64,000 nucleotides of DNA from Terrimonas ginsenosidimutans (GCF_022012415.1 NZ_JAKLTR010000016.1:94965-158964), one strand, 5' to 3'; numbered from the stretch's first letter, positions 39,174 through 48,597 are shown. Translations and numbers: made by a program. Notes: generated by a model from the letters alone, not told the origin.

Positions 39174-39394
39174 TTCAATCCAATGTCGTTTAGTTTAGCA
39201 GCCTCGGTGCGTGCCTCACTACCACGTCAACTTTAGGTTTGCCTGGCGTAGAAGTAACGCGGCGGACGCGGCGATACGCAGCGGACGCAGCGAAAACAGC
39301 CATAGAACATCTTGTATTTTCGCCGCGCTCTCCGCGTATCGCCGCGTCCGCCGCGTTACTTCAGGGCTGCTTAACTAAACGACATTGGATTGAA
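39174..39394. repeat. Palindromic element D with 30-bp terminal inverted repeats
   Basis: Outer repeats 39174-39203 and 39364-39394 (starting TTCAATCCAATGTCG) are reverse complements with one mismatch. Inside, arms 39251-39295 and about 39319-39364 form a palindrome of ACGCGGCGG-type units. The loop CAGCCATAGAACATCTTGTA matches the loop of the copy at the window end with two differences. It has the form of a small non-coding mobile element. It lies in a gene-free stretch (38881-39644) between the ATPase relic and the serine hydrolase gene; nothing else is visible there. Confidence 0.85.
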
Positions 39395-39644
39395 TTCGTG
39401 GGCTAGGATTTGAACAGTAGACGCTGCAATTTGCTGAATAGATGATGCATGGCTTTTTGATTGCATACGAAAGGGGCATTACGCAAAAGACACCTGGGGT
39501 AAAAAAATCCTGCCGTCTTTAAAAGTTCGCGGGAGAATTAAATTAGATCGTCTTTTACGGTGCTCATTTTCTTCAAAACAAAGTAATGCACCTATATCGT
39601 CTACGCCTTGTAACCTTTTCATAAACCCGCCCGTTCCAGAATTT

Positions 39645-41120
39645 ATGAAGCAAATTGTTTTATGGATCGCCGGCACCCTTGCTCCGATGCTCACATACGG
39701 CCAGTCTGCAGCACTTAAACACCGCCTGGATTCAATAACACAGAACCACCAGTGGGCATTTGATATTCCGGGATATGTTGCGGCCGTGATACAAGATGGC
39801 CGGGTGATCCATCTGCGGGCGATCGGCGTGGAGAGTACGGCAACCGCCAAACCCGTCACCACGCGTTCGGATTTTCATATGGCTTCTGTTTCCAAACCTT
39901 TCGCAGCTACAGCGATCCTTCACTTGCGTGATCAGGGGAAATTGGACCTGGATAGTCCGCTGGTGTATTACCTGCCGTATTTCCGGATGAAGGAAGAGGA
40001 ATATATAAACATCACGTTACGGCATATCCTCACTCATTCTTCCGGAATTCCTGATGTGACCGACTATCAGTGGGATCATCCGCAAACCGGGGATGGGAGT
40101 GCAGAAGTATATGTGCGTTCGTTCAGTGATAAGCAGCTGGATTTTTCGCCGGGCTCGGAGTTTCGTTATAGCAATGCGGCTTATGATCTGCTGGCGTCGG
40201 TAATTGCGGACATCAGTGGCCTTTCATTTGAGGAGTATGTACGGAAGAACATACTCCTTCCTGCTGGTATGAGGTCCAGTAGCTTCCTGTTAGCTGATAT
40301 TACCGAAGAAGGAAGAGCCGCGCCCCACGAATTCGATGATGCCCTGCAATTGTCGCCTGCCGCTGTATATCCCTACAACCGGATACATGCACCCAGCTCT
40401 ACTTTACATGCCAATCTCCTGGATATGATACAATGGGCGAGGATATGGTTAAATAAAGGAACGGGCAAAGATGGATCAGTGCTGCAGGCATCCACCTGGG
40501 AAGAAATGCTAATGCCACAACGCCGAGTCAACGATGAGTACCAGGTGTGTCTTAGCTGGTTTGAAACGATGATCGAAGGTCACAAAGTTTATTTTCATTC
40601 AGGTGGTGATACGGGCTTCCGGACCTTTGTCGGGTTTGCTCCATCGGAAAACGCAGCTGTCATCCTGATGGGCAATAACGATCTCTTTGATGGTGCGCAA
40701 GCGGGCTTCCGCTACTTCCGGGCATTATTCAGTGCAGCCCCGGTTGCACCGGTGGTCAAATCAATTCACCTGGAATTGCGAAAATTAATCCTGACCAGCG
40801 GTATCATCAGTGTCAAGGAAAGATATGAGCGCGAAAAGCAGAGTGATCCTTTAAAATATGATACCAGCTCAGGAAGTATCCTGCAACTGGCCGGGCTGTT
40901 ATTTGACCATGGCCATCGAAAAGAAACAACAGACGTACTGCAATGGGGAGCGTCCCTTTACCCCGGCGATGGCAGCTGGCTGGAACACCTCGGTGATGTG
41001 CATGCTGCCTGGCAGGATAAACAAGCTGCATTGATGTATTATCGTCGCGCTCTCGTGTTGACCGGAGAGATCCAACGCAAATCACTCGATGAAAAGATAA
41101 GAGCTTTGGAGAAAGAATAA
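39645..41120 (+). CDS. Exported serine hydrolase, beta-lactamase/DD-peptidase fold
   Basis: 491 codons with signal peptide (to about residue 19). Catalytic motifs of class C-like serine beta-lactamase family proteins are present: SVSK with Ser81 and Lys84, YSN with Tyr175, and HSGGDTGF replacing the KTG box near residue 318. The region up to residue 370 is the beta-lactamase domain; the last 110 residues are helical with a TPR-like segment (GDVHAAWQDKQAALMYYRRA). Such proteins include esterases, peptidases and penicillin-binding-type enzymes rather than true resistance enzymes; the substrate is not predictable. Single gene, no neighbours in the same direction. Confidence 0.9.
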   Translation: MKQIVLWIAGTLAPMLTYGQSAALKHRLDSITQNHQWAFDIPGYVAAVIQDGRVIHLRAIGVESTATAKPVTTRSDFHMASVSKPFAATAILHLRDQGKLDLDSPLVYYLPYFRMKEEEYINITLRHILTHSSGIPDVTDYQWDHPQTGDGSAEVYVRSFSDKQLDFSPGSEFRYSNAAYDLLASVIADISGLSFEEYVRKNILLPAGMRSSSFLLADITEEGRAAPHEFDDALQLSPAAVYPYNRIHAPSSTLHANLLDMIQWARIWLNKGTGKDGSVLQASTWEEMLMPQRRVNDEYQVCLSWFETMIEGHKVYFHSGGDTGFRTFVGFAPSENAAVILMGNNDLFDGAQAGFRYFRALFSAAPVAPVVKSIHLELRKLILTSGIISVKERYEREKQSDPLKYDTSSGSILQLAGLLFDHGHRKETTDVLQWGASLYPGDGSWLEHLGDVHAAWQDKQAALMYYRRALVLTGEIQRKSLDEKIRALEKE

Positions 41121-41298
41121 TATTTACTGCTATCAGTATAGTTTTACATCATCAACAAGATCCTTGAACCAGATCAGCACGTCGGTCGAAAATGAAAATG
41201 GCAATCTGGTTTTGAATAGATAGCAGCAATGATAATTATAAACCTGAATTTTTCCTTTAACCGATACGCTATCCGCCATTCTCCATCGGTCATCAAAC

Positions 41299-42192
41299 TC
41301 ATGAGACTCTTTGTTGTTTTACATAATCAATACTGCCATACTTGCCGCCATAGAAATCCTTATAGGCATTTGCGATGTCCAGTAAAGAGTTCATCACGAA
41401 AGGCCCGTCAGCAAAAATAGGCTCCCGGTAGGTGGAGCCGCCAAACAATAAAATTTCGCAGTCTGTTTGCAGCCCGTTTTTCATTTCAATTTCACCGGCG
41501 TCTCTGTCGAATTCGACAAATTCTCCGGCTTCAAAAGGAATATCATTGAACATGGCCGATTGATCTGGCAGGAATGCCGCAACTTCCATTGCTTCAGGAA
41601 ATGCGATGGTAAAGTTAGCCCCCGGTTCCAGGTGGATATGATAAAGGAATTGCTCTGAATACGACGGAATAGCTGACCTTAATTCTTCAAATGATCCGGC
41701 TATCACTTTGATCCATCCATTTTGATCGGGGAATGTCTTCACGGGAACGTTTTCGCCGGCGATTGCCATATAAGCCTGGTTCCCTGATTTTATGTCTGAT
41801 GGAAGGTTGATCCAGAATTGAAATGCATGAACTGATCCAGACGCTGTTCCTGAGTCTGCATTCAATGTTTCGTCATGAATGATCCCATTGCCCGCGTTCA
41901 TCCATTGAACGCCGCCAGAATGCACCCGGCCGTAATTTCCAGCACTATCGAAATGCTCTCCCTCACCCTGCAGGATATAAGTCAGGGTGGCGATACCTCT
42001 GTGCGGATGTGCACCATCCGTTCCGCTTTTATCAATGGATGATTTTATTCCTGGAACAATATGATCCAGAAACACAAATGGTCCAACTGCGTCAGCGTAT
42101 CGGTTGGGAAGGATCCTTTGTATTACAAGGTTCCCGATATCGGCCCGTTGGCCTTTGTTTGAAAAGCTGCTTTTCTTTTTTGCTGCACACAT
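41299..42192 (-). CDS. Pirin family protein (bicupin)
   Basis: The start is taken at ATG 42192 (MCAAKKKSSFSNKGQ), 297 codons; the upstream frame is an unlikely extension. The first cupin carries HPHRGIATLTYIL, GEGEHFDS and HSGGVQWMNAGNGIIHDE, with the two His, His and Glu of the metal site. The second cupin is more diverged, with the conserved end RPGxPxxEPI-like STYREPIFADGPFVMN. Pirins act as quercetin dioxygenases or redox-linked regulators. The gene is alone; a hairpin lies 310 bases upstream on the other side. 41121-41298 shows nothing. Confidence 0.92.
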   Translation of the reverse strand: MCAAKKKSSFSNKGQRADIGNLVIQRILPNRYADAVGPFVFLDHIVPGIKSSIDKSGTDGAHPHRGIATLTYILQGEGEHFDSAGNYGRVHSGGVQWMNAGNGIIHDETLNADSGTASGSVHAFQFWINLPSDIKSGNQAYMAIAGENVPVKTFPDQNGWIKVIAGSFEELRSAIPSYSEQFLYHIHLEPGANFTIAFPEAMEVAAFLPDQSAMFNDIPFEAGEFVEFDRDAGEIEMKNGLQTDCEILLFGGSTYREPIFADGPFVMNSLLDIANAYKDFYGGKYGSIDYVKQQRVS

Positions 42193-42501
42193 AACAAATT
42201 GTTTTGCTCTTTTTTTAGGCTGACCATATTGCAAGCCCGGCATTCAAAATGACCGAAACATTTTGTTAAAAACAATGATAAATAATAAGTGAAAAGTGAA
42301 GTTAATTTCTTATGTGTTTGGACTTCTTCCGCTGGTGATAATGATCAACTGATCGTGCCGGGATGATCAGCCGGCTTGTTCATTGAACCGGCTGTCTTTA
42401 AATTGAAATAGTGGACTAAAGCGTTTGTAAAAAAATGCATGCCCGGCAGGGATGAAGGAGAATGATTCGAAACGGCTCCCCATTCAAAATTAATATATAA
42501 A

Positions 42502-42532
42502 GAAGCAGAGAAGTTTAAAGACTTTTCTGCTT
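42502..42532. terminator. Terminator-like hairpin
   Basis: GAAGCAGAGAAGT pairs with ACTTTTCTGCTTC with one mismatch around TTAAAG, followed by GCTGTTTTTA. No gene ends nearby, so it may mark a lost transcript or a small RNA. In the surrounding 42193-43432 I find only an 8-base tandem (TGTTTAAG, four units at about 42597-42628) and no supportable gene. Confidence 0.5.
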
Positions 42533-42596
42533 CGCTGTTTTTATAAAGATGAATGACGGGTGTTATCGGATCAAGCGTAAAAGTTGTGGGATGGTT

Positions 42597-42630
42597 GTTT
42601 AAGTGTTTAAGTGTTTAAGTGTTTAATGGT
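42597..42630. repeat. Short tandem repeat, 8-bp unit TGTTTAAG
   Basis: Three exact and one near-exact unit in a row, followed by degenerate GTTTAAA copies. The number of units could vary between strains by slippage. Confidence 0.7.
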
Positions 42631-43432
42631 TTAAAAGTTTAAAGTTTCTGCTTTTGCTTCGGTCCCTCGCCTGATGTAATCAGGCTTGCCGGTATTCTGC
42701 AAATGGGTTATTATCACTTGTTCACTTACAAGTTTTTGAGCGATAGCTGTCTGATCGGGCACAAAAAACGTGAGCACGCCTTGAAGCGATTATGCTCCTT
42801 AGATACGACATTCTGGCACGCGAAGCCAGCTGTTGTGTTGACTGATGATAATCATCCAGGGTCAAATTTCGCGTGTTTTTGAAATGCTTGTTAGTCGTCG
42901 TTAGTTCGTCTCTTGGTCGTCCTTTGGTCGTCCAAAGTTTGACGTGATCTTAGGCAGTGAAAAATGGTGACAGGTTGACACGCTGAGGGCGATAAATCTT
43001 TTGAGCGACTGGCGTAGGTTCCCTCCTCCGCTTCGCTACGGTGGAAGGGCCGCCAGAAGTTTATGCGAGCGATGCTCATCCGGAACATTTCAACCCAAGC
43101 CATTTTGTATACCATCCCCCAACTTTTTAACATGATCCCTCCCCATCCCCAACCTTTGTTCCTGATCCGTGTTGTCGCAGGATGTTACTGGATGCAAGGC
43201 GCCTCTGTAATATCGCCAAACTTTAATAAAACCGTCGTTAACGTCATTTCGGGAGGGTTTATTGAAGTTCCGTTGCAGAATGCGACGCAATTGACAACAT
43301 TTTCGCTGTAATATGAGATGGATGAAAATTGTGTCAAAATTAAATCAAGTAGCTTGTGATTGTTGAAGGCTTACTGTTGTTCTCATTAAAACATACAATG
43401 GGAGCTTTCGTGATCAAATAAATAATTTCAGT

Positions 43433-43711
43433 ATGAATAAATTACAACAGTTGCAGTTAATGGATAAAATATTGCGTGAACTGCAGGATCTTGAGAACAG
43501 CCAGACTTCTGTTCTGAAGAAGGTTGCCCAGATAGAGACACATAATATTACGCTCGATGACGCTTTGCTAAATGATAAGCTTTCCGATCTGCATGAGGAA
43601 GTAAGCTCAAGCGTGGAGATCGTGACAGAACTGCTTGAAGCGTTTACAGCCCGAAGAGAAAAATTCTATAGTGAAAACGAAAAGGCTTTGCAGGTTGACC
43701 CGACAGCTTAA
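43433..43711 (+). CDS. Small coiled-coil hypothetical protein
   Basis: 92 codons from ATG 43433. Heptad-like leucines (LQQLQLMDKILRELQDLENS) and a second helix (KLSDLHEEVSSSVEIVTELL) suggest an all-helical, coiled-coil protein. It is acidic and cytoplasmic with no recognised family. The gene is single; the 40 bases before it are AT-rich, as for a Bacteroidota promoter. No overlapping longer gene competes. Confidence 0.6.
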   Translation: MNKLQQLQLMDKILRELQDLENSQTSVLKKVAQIETHNITLDDALLNDKLSDLHEEVSSSVEIVTELLEAFTARREKFYSENEKALQVDPTA

Positions 43712-43854
43712 GGCGACCGGTCTGTTTTTTACTTCCGGCGGTTATCTCAGTTGTCATGTTGAAAGCTTGCTTGATATCCAGTTGCGGATCTTTGTTTCCA
43801 GATGATGAGAGAGAGGCCAAGCCGTGTTATGTCAAATTGAACAGTCGTATGAAT

Positions 43855-43900
43855 AAAAGCGAGACTTCGATCGGGTTAGCCGGATCGAAGCCTCGCTTTT
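43855..43900. terminator. Bidirectional terminator between coiled-coil gene and SDR gene
   Basis: AAAAGCGAG-CTTCGATC pairs with GATCGAAG-CTCGCTTTT around a 10-base loop, with one mismatch. It lies 10 bases after the SDR stop on the minus strand. Confidence 0.9.
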
Positions 43901-43909
43901 GAGTTTGAT

Positions 43910-44665
43910 TTAAAATCCGTAGATACCTCCTGAGACAGAGATCTGTTCTCCTGTCACCCATGCCGCATCATCGGATGCAAGCAGCACCGCAAATTTTGCA
44001 ATATCATCCGGATGGCCGATACGTCCAAGAGGAGTGCTGGCGATCAACTGTTTTTCAAGATCGCTACCTGTTATTCCCTGGCTATGCGTCCCTTCCGTTT
44101 CTGTAGCACCGGGAAGAATGGAATTGATGCGCACTTTTTTTGCGCCGAGTTCTTTGGATAACGCAATAGTGATCGCATCCAATGCCGCTTTTGTAGCGGA
44201 GTAGATGGAGCTATTCGCCATTGGGCTTTTGCTTACACCCGAACTGATATTAATGATGCTTCCGCCTTTGTCTCCAAAAAGTTTTAATGCTTCCTGTATA
44301 GCCAGCACAGATCCCAGTACATTAATATCAAATTGCTTCCGGTATAATTCCTCTGTTACCAGCTCGATCGCGGCGAACTGATAGATGCCCGCATTGTTGA
44401 CGAGGATATCCAGCTGTCCGAAAGCCTTATTCGTTTCTTCGAACAGCCTGATCACATCGGACGGCTTTGATACATCGGCCTGCACGGCGATGGCTGTTCC
44501 GCCACCCGCTGTGATAGCATTGACGACCCTGTCTGCTCCTTCCTTACTGGAAGAATAATTAACCACTACTTTAGCTCCTTCCTTCGCGAAATGTTCAGCG
44601 ATAGATGCTCCTATCCCTTTCGATGCGCCTGTCACTACGGCTACCTTGTTTTTTAACTTGCTCAT
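43910..44665 (-). CDS. SDR-family oxidoreductase (FabG-like)
   Basis: 251 codons from ATG 44665. The NAD(P) site is TGASKGIG (12-19), the structural NNAG is at 90-93, and the catalytic Ser (141/142), Tyr155 and Lys159 (YSATK) are all present, followed by the PG-ATETEGTH substrate loop and the C-terminal SGGIYGF. It would reduce a ketone or oxidise an alcohol with NAD(P)H; substrate unknown. It is divergent from an HxlR-type regulator with 116 bases between the starts, the usual arrangement of a quinone- or electrophile-responsive reductase under its own repressor. Confidence 0.95.
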   Translation of the reverse strand: MSKLKNKVAVVTGASKGIGASIAEHFAKEGAKVVVNYSSSKEGADRVVNAITAGGGTAIAVQADVSKPSDVIRLFEETNKAFGQLDILVNNAGIYQFAAIELVTEELYRKQFDINVLGSVLAIQEALKLFGDKGGSIINISSGVSKSPMANSSIYSATKAALDAITIALSKELGAKKVRINSILPGATETEGTHSQGITGSDLEKQLIASTPLGRIGHPDDIAKFAVLLASDDAAWVTGEQISVSGGIYGF

Positions 44666-44719
44666 TTTTCTATTGATTTAATTCCTGAGATCAAAGGTAG
44701 ATAGGTATGATTTATTTTG

Positions 44720-44778
44720 GTAACTTTGTAACGAAAAGTAACTGTAACGCAGAAGTAATCGAGTAACAAAAAGGTAAC
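44720..44778. promoter_or_regulatory. Cluster of GTAAC direct repeats in the divergent SDR/HxlR promoter
   Basis: GTAAC occurs at 44720, 44728, 44738, 44744, 44763 and 44774, with a near-copy GTAAT at 44755. The last ends 3 bases before the HxlR start. All are in the same orientation. This is a good candidate for the operator of the adjacent HxlR protein, controlling both genes. Confidence 0.65.
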
Positions 44779-44781
44779 CAG

Positions 44782-45135
44782 ATGGATTGTAAAAAGCCTG
44801 AGAAAGAAGAACATAAAAAGAAAATGATGGCTATCCAGGATTCAATGGATGTGCTGAGTGGTAAATGGAAAATAGCGATCATCTCCTCCATTTGCCTGTA
44901 CAATAAAAGAAGGTTCTCCGATGTTTTGAATGATGTTGCCGGCATTTCCAATAAGATGCTGAGTAAGGAGTTAAAGGAACTGGAGATGAATAAACTGATC
45001 AAACGGACCGTTCTGGAGACCCAGCCTATCACAGTGCAGTATGAACTGACCAGGCATGGTAAATCTTTGCAAACAATTATCCAGAACCTGACGGACTGGG
45101 GCATCCAGCACCGGAAAGTAATTGTTGGTACATAG
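44782..45135 (+). CDS. HxlR-family transcriptional regulator
   Basis: 117 codons. The winged-helix HxlR core is visible: SMDVLSGKWKIAIISSICL, RRFSDVLNDVAGISNKMLSK, LKELEMNKLIKRTVLETQPI and VQYELTRHGKSLQTII. One cysteine (Cys3, DCKK) lies at the N-terminus and another in ISSICL, possible redox sensors as in related proteins such as YodB or HypR. It is divergent from the SDR gene and most likely represses it. The gene is free-standing. Confidence 0.92.
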   Translation: MDCKKPEKEEHKKKMMAIQDSMDVLSGKWKIAIISSICLYNKRRFSDVLNDVAGISNKMLSKELKELEMNKLIKRTVLETQPITVQYELTRHGKSLQTIIQNLTDWGIQHRKVIVGT

Positions 45136-45270
45136 TATTGGCTTCAGCCTCAGCAGAACGTCAATTACAAAGACGACGCCCGTAATATCGTTAACCGGAA
45201 AATGTCTGAATGCGCGACTTTCTGAAAACTGATTCAGGAGCCTTCAGGAGATCCTTTTATTTTTGCTGAT

Positions 45271-46197
45271 ATGTTAATTACTCTTCGTGCGCTGATGCTG
45301 CCATTTTTCTTGTGCCTGTTACCTTCATTGCTTTATGGACAGACACTGACAACGATGGATTCATCGGCATTCCTGCAGCGTGTCGCTCCGGCTCCCGCTT
45401 CCGTGCTGGAATCTTTCCGGGCGGCAGGATTGCAGCCAACCGAACATGTCCTGACAAACCAGGAGACGCGAGCTTTGCAGCGGGCTTTTGCTTTATTGCC
45501 ACCGGTGTATGCACGCGTGTTCAAAGATCATTTGCATAGCATCAGTTTTCTCGATAACATGCCCAACACAGCGCTTACTTCACCTGTTGCGGGGGCAGAT
45601 TCAGTGAGGCGTTACAATATTACTTTTCGCGCGGGTATTTTGCAGGAGACAATTTCGGAATGGGCCACCAAAAAGGAGATGACCTGTTATGATACAATTC
45701 AGGGCGGCAACCTGCGTCTGCATATCGATGGAGGCTCACTTCCAGCTATCGTTTATGTGCTGTTACATGAAGGAGCGCACGTTATCGATGCTGTGCTGAA
45801 TATTACTCCTCATCCCGCTGACCGGTCGGATGTTGTTGCGCCCACAACATTTACAAAGCGGATCTGGGAAAAGATGAATCAACCCGGTTCTTCATTTATG
45901 GACACACTCCTCGAGCAAACCCGCTTCCGCAGTGGTGGTGTTGTTCCAATAACGAAAGCGCCAGCCGTCTACCGTGCGTTACAACATCAGCCATTCGTAT
46001 CACTTTATGCTATGGCCAGTCGGTTTGAGGACCTGGCTGAACTCGCCACTATTTATCACCTGACAAAAAAGCTTGATCAGCCTTTCAGCGTTGATCTTTA
46101 CCAGGGAGATAAAATGATTTTTCAGTATGTTCCAATGAAAAACCCGCTGGTGCAACAGCGTCTGTCAACGCTATCGGTATTTGATCCGGATCTCTGA
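45271..46197 (+). CDS. Exported putative zinc metallopeptidase
   Basis: 308 codons with a signal peptide ending LLYGQ (about residue 23). The zinc motif is HEGAH at residues 166-170, with Glu167 as the likely base and a downstream helix RFEDLAELATIYHLT supplying Glu253 or Glu257 as third ligand (gluzincin-like). The N-terminal 130 residues are not similar to anything I recognise. It should act in the periplasm. The gene is alone, about 135 bases after the HxlR gene. Without more ligands proven, it could be an inactive relative. Confidence 0.75.
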   Translation: MLITLRALMLPFFLCLLPSLLYGQTLTTMDSSAFLQRVAPAPASVLESFRAAGLQPTEHVLTNQETRALQRAFALLPPVYARVFKDHLHSISFLDNMPNTALTSPVAGADSVRRYNITFRAGILQETISEWATKKEMTCYDTIQGGNLRLHIDGGSLPAIVYVLLHEGAHVIDAVLNITPHPADRSDVVAPTTFTKRIWEKMNQPGSSFMDTLLEQTRFRSGGVVPITKAPAVYRALQHQPFVSLYAMASRFEDLAELATIYHLTKKLDQPFSVDLYQGDKMIFQYVPMKNPLVQQRLSTLSVFDPDL

Positions 46198-46443
46198 GCC
46201 TTTCTGGTTAATAATTCCAACTGTAAGAACATATAAGGTTATTAAGTATTTATGAAATCGGATCAGCTTACATGAGTTTTGTATAAGTGCCGCGTTTTAC
46301 CGCGCGTCAATTTGTTTTATAAAACAAATGAACAAACTTCATGGATGGCCGCGTCAGTGTTGAAAAAATCGTGATATTTTCCCGGGATAGATCATCATTA
46401 TTTATATTTTCATTCGATATTACAAACAGCAAAAGATAGAAAA

Positions 46444-47646
46444 ATGGAACAGGACCGCATCAGTATGGAGGAATTAGCCAGGTATCGTAAGGATACGGCA
46501 GGCTGCCAACATGTTGCTCATTTCAACAATGCCGGAGCTTCACTGCCGGCTGATGTGGTAGTAGAAACCGTTGTTCAATACTTAAAAGCCGAAGCGATTT
46601 CCGGTGGATATGAGACGGAAGATCTGCATACGGAGAAGCTGGAGCAGGTGTACACGTTGATCGCTGAGCTCATCGGCGGGCATAAAGATGAGATCGCGAT
46701 CTGCGAAAATGCCAGCACGGCCTGGACAATCGCTTTTAAGGGATTATCATTGAAGCCGGGAGATGAGATCATTACCAGTGAACTGGAGTATGTTTCTAAT
46801 TTATTAAATCTTTTGGACGCAGAAAGGACCGGTGTGAAAGTGAACGTGATCATGAATGATGAACATGGTCGGTTCCCATTGCAGGCACTGGAAAAGGCGA
46901 TCAATGAGCAAACGAAACTGATCGCTGTAACGCATATTCCTTCATCGGGTGGAAACATGCTGCCAATTGAAGAGATTGGCTCGATCGCACAAAAGCATCG
47001 GATCTTTTATATGGTAGACGCCTGCCAGAGTATTGGTCAATATCCGGTTGACGTGAAAAAGATCAATTGCCAGGTTTTATCGGCAACCGGGAGAAAATAT
47101 CTGCGCGCGCCGAGAGGCACTGGGTTTCTTTTTGTCAGCAAGTCTGCACAAGAGCAGGTAAGGCCATTGCTGATAGATCAGCATGCAACTTCGTCAATCT
47201 CCCTGGAGGGATATTCACTTCGCCCAGATGCGCGCCGTTACGAGCTTTACGAAAAGAACAGGGCCTTGTCTTTAGGATTGGGTAAAGCCGTTGAGTACGT
47301 TCTGGATGTAGGAATCGGCCGGGTATGGGAGCGGGTTCGGTCGTTAGCTGCGCTGATACGGGAGGGATTAAGCGGAATCCCTGGTATAACGGTACATGAT
47401 CACGGAGATCAGTTATGTGGTATTGTAACTTTCACTTCGGAAGCAGTGCATAGCCGCGAACTGCGCGATAAGCTGGCGAAAAGAGGGATCAATGTATCTG
47501 TAGGTGGCGCCGCGGCAACCTTGCATTATATGCAACGCAACGGGCTGACAAGTTTGGTAAGAGCATCCGTTCATTATTATAATACGGAAGAGGAGATTGA
47601 CAGATTGATAACAGCCGTGAAAGAAATTACAGCAGAACTGCAATAG
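46444..47646 (+). CDS. Class V aminotransferase (EgtE/selenocysteine-lyase type)
   Basis: 400 codons. PLP enzyme of fold type I: HFNNAGASLPADVVVE at the N-terminus, ICENASTAWTIAFKG, HIPSSGGNMLPI, YMVDACQSIGQYPVDV with Asp192, and the Schiff-base Lys218 in ATGRKYLRAPRGTGF. The pattern RKYLRAPRGTGFL is close to ergothioneine-pathway C-S lyases (EgtE-like) and cysteine-desulfurase-like enzymes. No ergothioneine genes are adjacent, so the substrate is open. It is cytoplasmic and monocistronic, 246 bases after the previous gene, with AT-rich promoter-like sequence before it. Confidence 0.88.
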   Translation: MEQDRISMEELARYRKDTAGCQHVAHFNNAGASLPADVVVETVVQYLKAEAISGGYETEDLHTEKLEQVYTLIAELIGGHKDEIAICENASTAWTIAFKGLSLKPGDEIITSELEYVSNLLNLLDAERTGVKVNVIMNDEHGRFPLQALEKAINEQTKLIAVTHIPSSGGNMLPIEEIGSIAQKHRIFYMVDACQSIGQYPVDVKKINCQVLSATGRKYLRAPRGTGFLFVSKSAQEQVRPLLIDQHATSSISLEGYSLRPDARRYELYEKNRALSLGLGKAVEYVLDVGIGRVWERVRSLAALIREGLSGIPGITVHDHGDQLCGIVTFTSEAVHSRELRDKLAKRGINVSVGGAAATLHYMQRNGLTSLVRASVHYYNTEEEIDRLITAVKEITAELQ

Positions 47647-47829
47647 AAGCTCCCTGGTTGAAATGGAGATTACCAGCTGTATTGCGATACACGATACACA
47701 GGTCTTACCTGTTAATCTGCTTCGTTTTGGTTGGATTGTTTGGGAACGGGATAAGCTATGTTTCCCTTTGCTGCTTGGCTGAAGATTGTTATTATGTGCG
47801 CCAAAGGCAATTTGCCTCCGACGGTAGGC

Positions 47830-48393
47830 TTAGTTTTCTATCGGCTTCAGCACCTTGCAGGGATTCCCAACGGCAATAACGTTTGCTGGAATATCTTTGG
47901 TCACCACACTTCCTGCACCAATGACTGCATTATCTCCGATATTAACGCCGGGCAGCACGACTACATTTCCGCCAAACCACACATTGTTTCCCACACTTAT
48001 CGGCTTTGCATACTCAAGCCCTTCATTCCTCGTGTGGGCATCGATAGGATGGCCCGCCGTATAAAAATTACAATTGGGGCCGATAAACACGTTATCTCCA
48101 AAAGAGACGCGTGCACAGTCAAGGATCACGAGATTGTGGTTAGAGTAAAAGTTTTCTCCTATTTCAATATTATAACCATAGTCACACCAAAAATTCGGTT
48201 CGATGAGGAAATTATTCTTCGTACTTCCAATGATCGCCCTGATCAGGGTGTTTCGTTTTTCCATATCAGCGTTTCTGGTTTGATTGTAATCGAAACAAAG
48301 GTCTTTACACCTGATACGTTCGTTTATAAGCTCCTGATCATAGTTGGCGTTGTAAAGAAGGCCCTGGGCACATTTTTCTTTTTCAGTCATCAT
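47830..48393 (-). CDS. maa: Maltose/galactoside O-acetyltransferase (LbH fold)
   Basis: 187 codons. The N-terminal cap TEKEKCAQGLLYNANYDQEL and the left-handed beta-helix with hexapeptides (VSFGDNVFIGPNCNFYTAGH, ISVGNNVWFGGNVVVLPG, IGDNAVIGAGSVVTKDIP) are those of Maa/LacA/NodL acetyltransferases, which transfer acetyl groups from acetyl-CoA to sugars. The catalytic His (TAGHPID) is present. Length matches the family. It converges with the aminotransferase gene and stands alone. Confidence 0.93.
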   Translation of the reverse strand: MMTEKEKCAQGLLYNANYDQELINERIRCKDLCFDYNQTRNADMEKRNTLIRAIIGSTKNNFLIEPNFWCDYGYNIEIGENFYSNHNLVILDCARVSFGDNVFIGPNCNFYTAGHPIDAHTRNEGLEYAKPISVGNNVWFGGNVVVLPGVNIGDNAVIGAGSVVTKDIPANVIAVGNPCKVLKPIEN

Positions 48394-48434
48394 GTTGGGG
48401 TAGTTGAGTTTTGCGAAGATAGGGGGAATGGGGA

Positions 48435-48597
48435 GGTTTCAGAGTTCTATAAGTTTCAGAGGTTCCATAGGTTTCATAGGGTTAAGAAATTATTCTGAAC
48501 TACTGGTATTAAAAGTTACGTGTTAATGAATACGACATTCGATGTATCACCAGTATCAGACCTCTGGAACCTATGAAACTTATGGAACCTCTGAAAC
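48435..48597. repeat. Long palindrome E with 9-bp tandem units in both arms
   Basis: Left arm units GTTTCAGAG (48436), TTCTATAA, GTTTCAGAG (48453), GTTCCATAG (48462), GTTTCATAG (48471). The right arm, reverse-complemented, has GTTTCAGAG, GTTCCATAA, GTTTCATAG and GTTCCAGAG over 48562-48597. Unit consensus GTTYCAKAR. The loop is about 80 bases and holds a smaller inverted repeat around CTGGTAT/ATACTGG. It lies between maa and the alpha/beta hydrolase gene. Confidence 0.8.

Noticed and set aside
39645..41120. Antibiotic-resistance beta-lactamase
   Set aside because: It has the SxxK and YxN motifs but HSG in place of KTG and a C-terminal helical extension, fitting general serine hydrolases better.
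42891..43133. 80-codon minus-strand frame
   Set aside because: Low-complexity end and no start context or domain; overlaps a trinucleotide-like GTCGTC region. Not listed as a gene.
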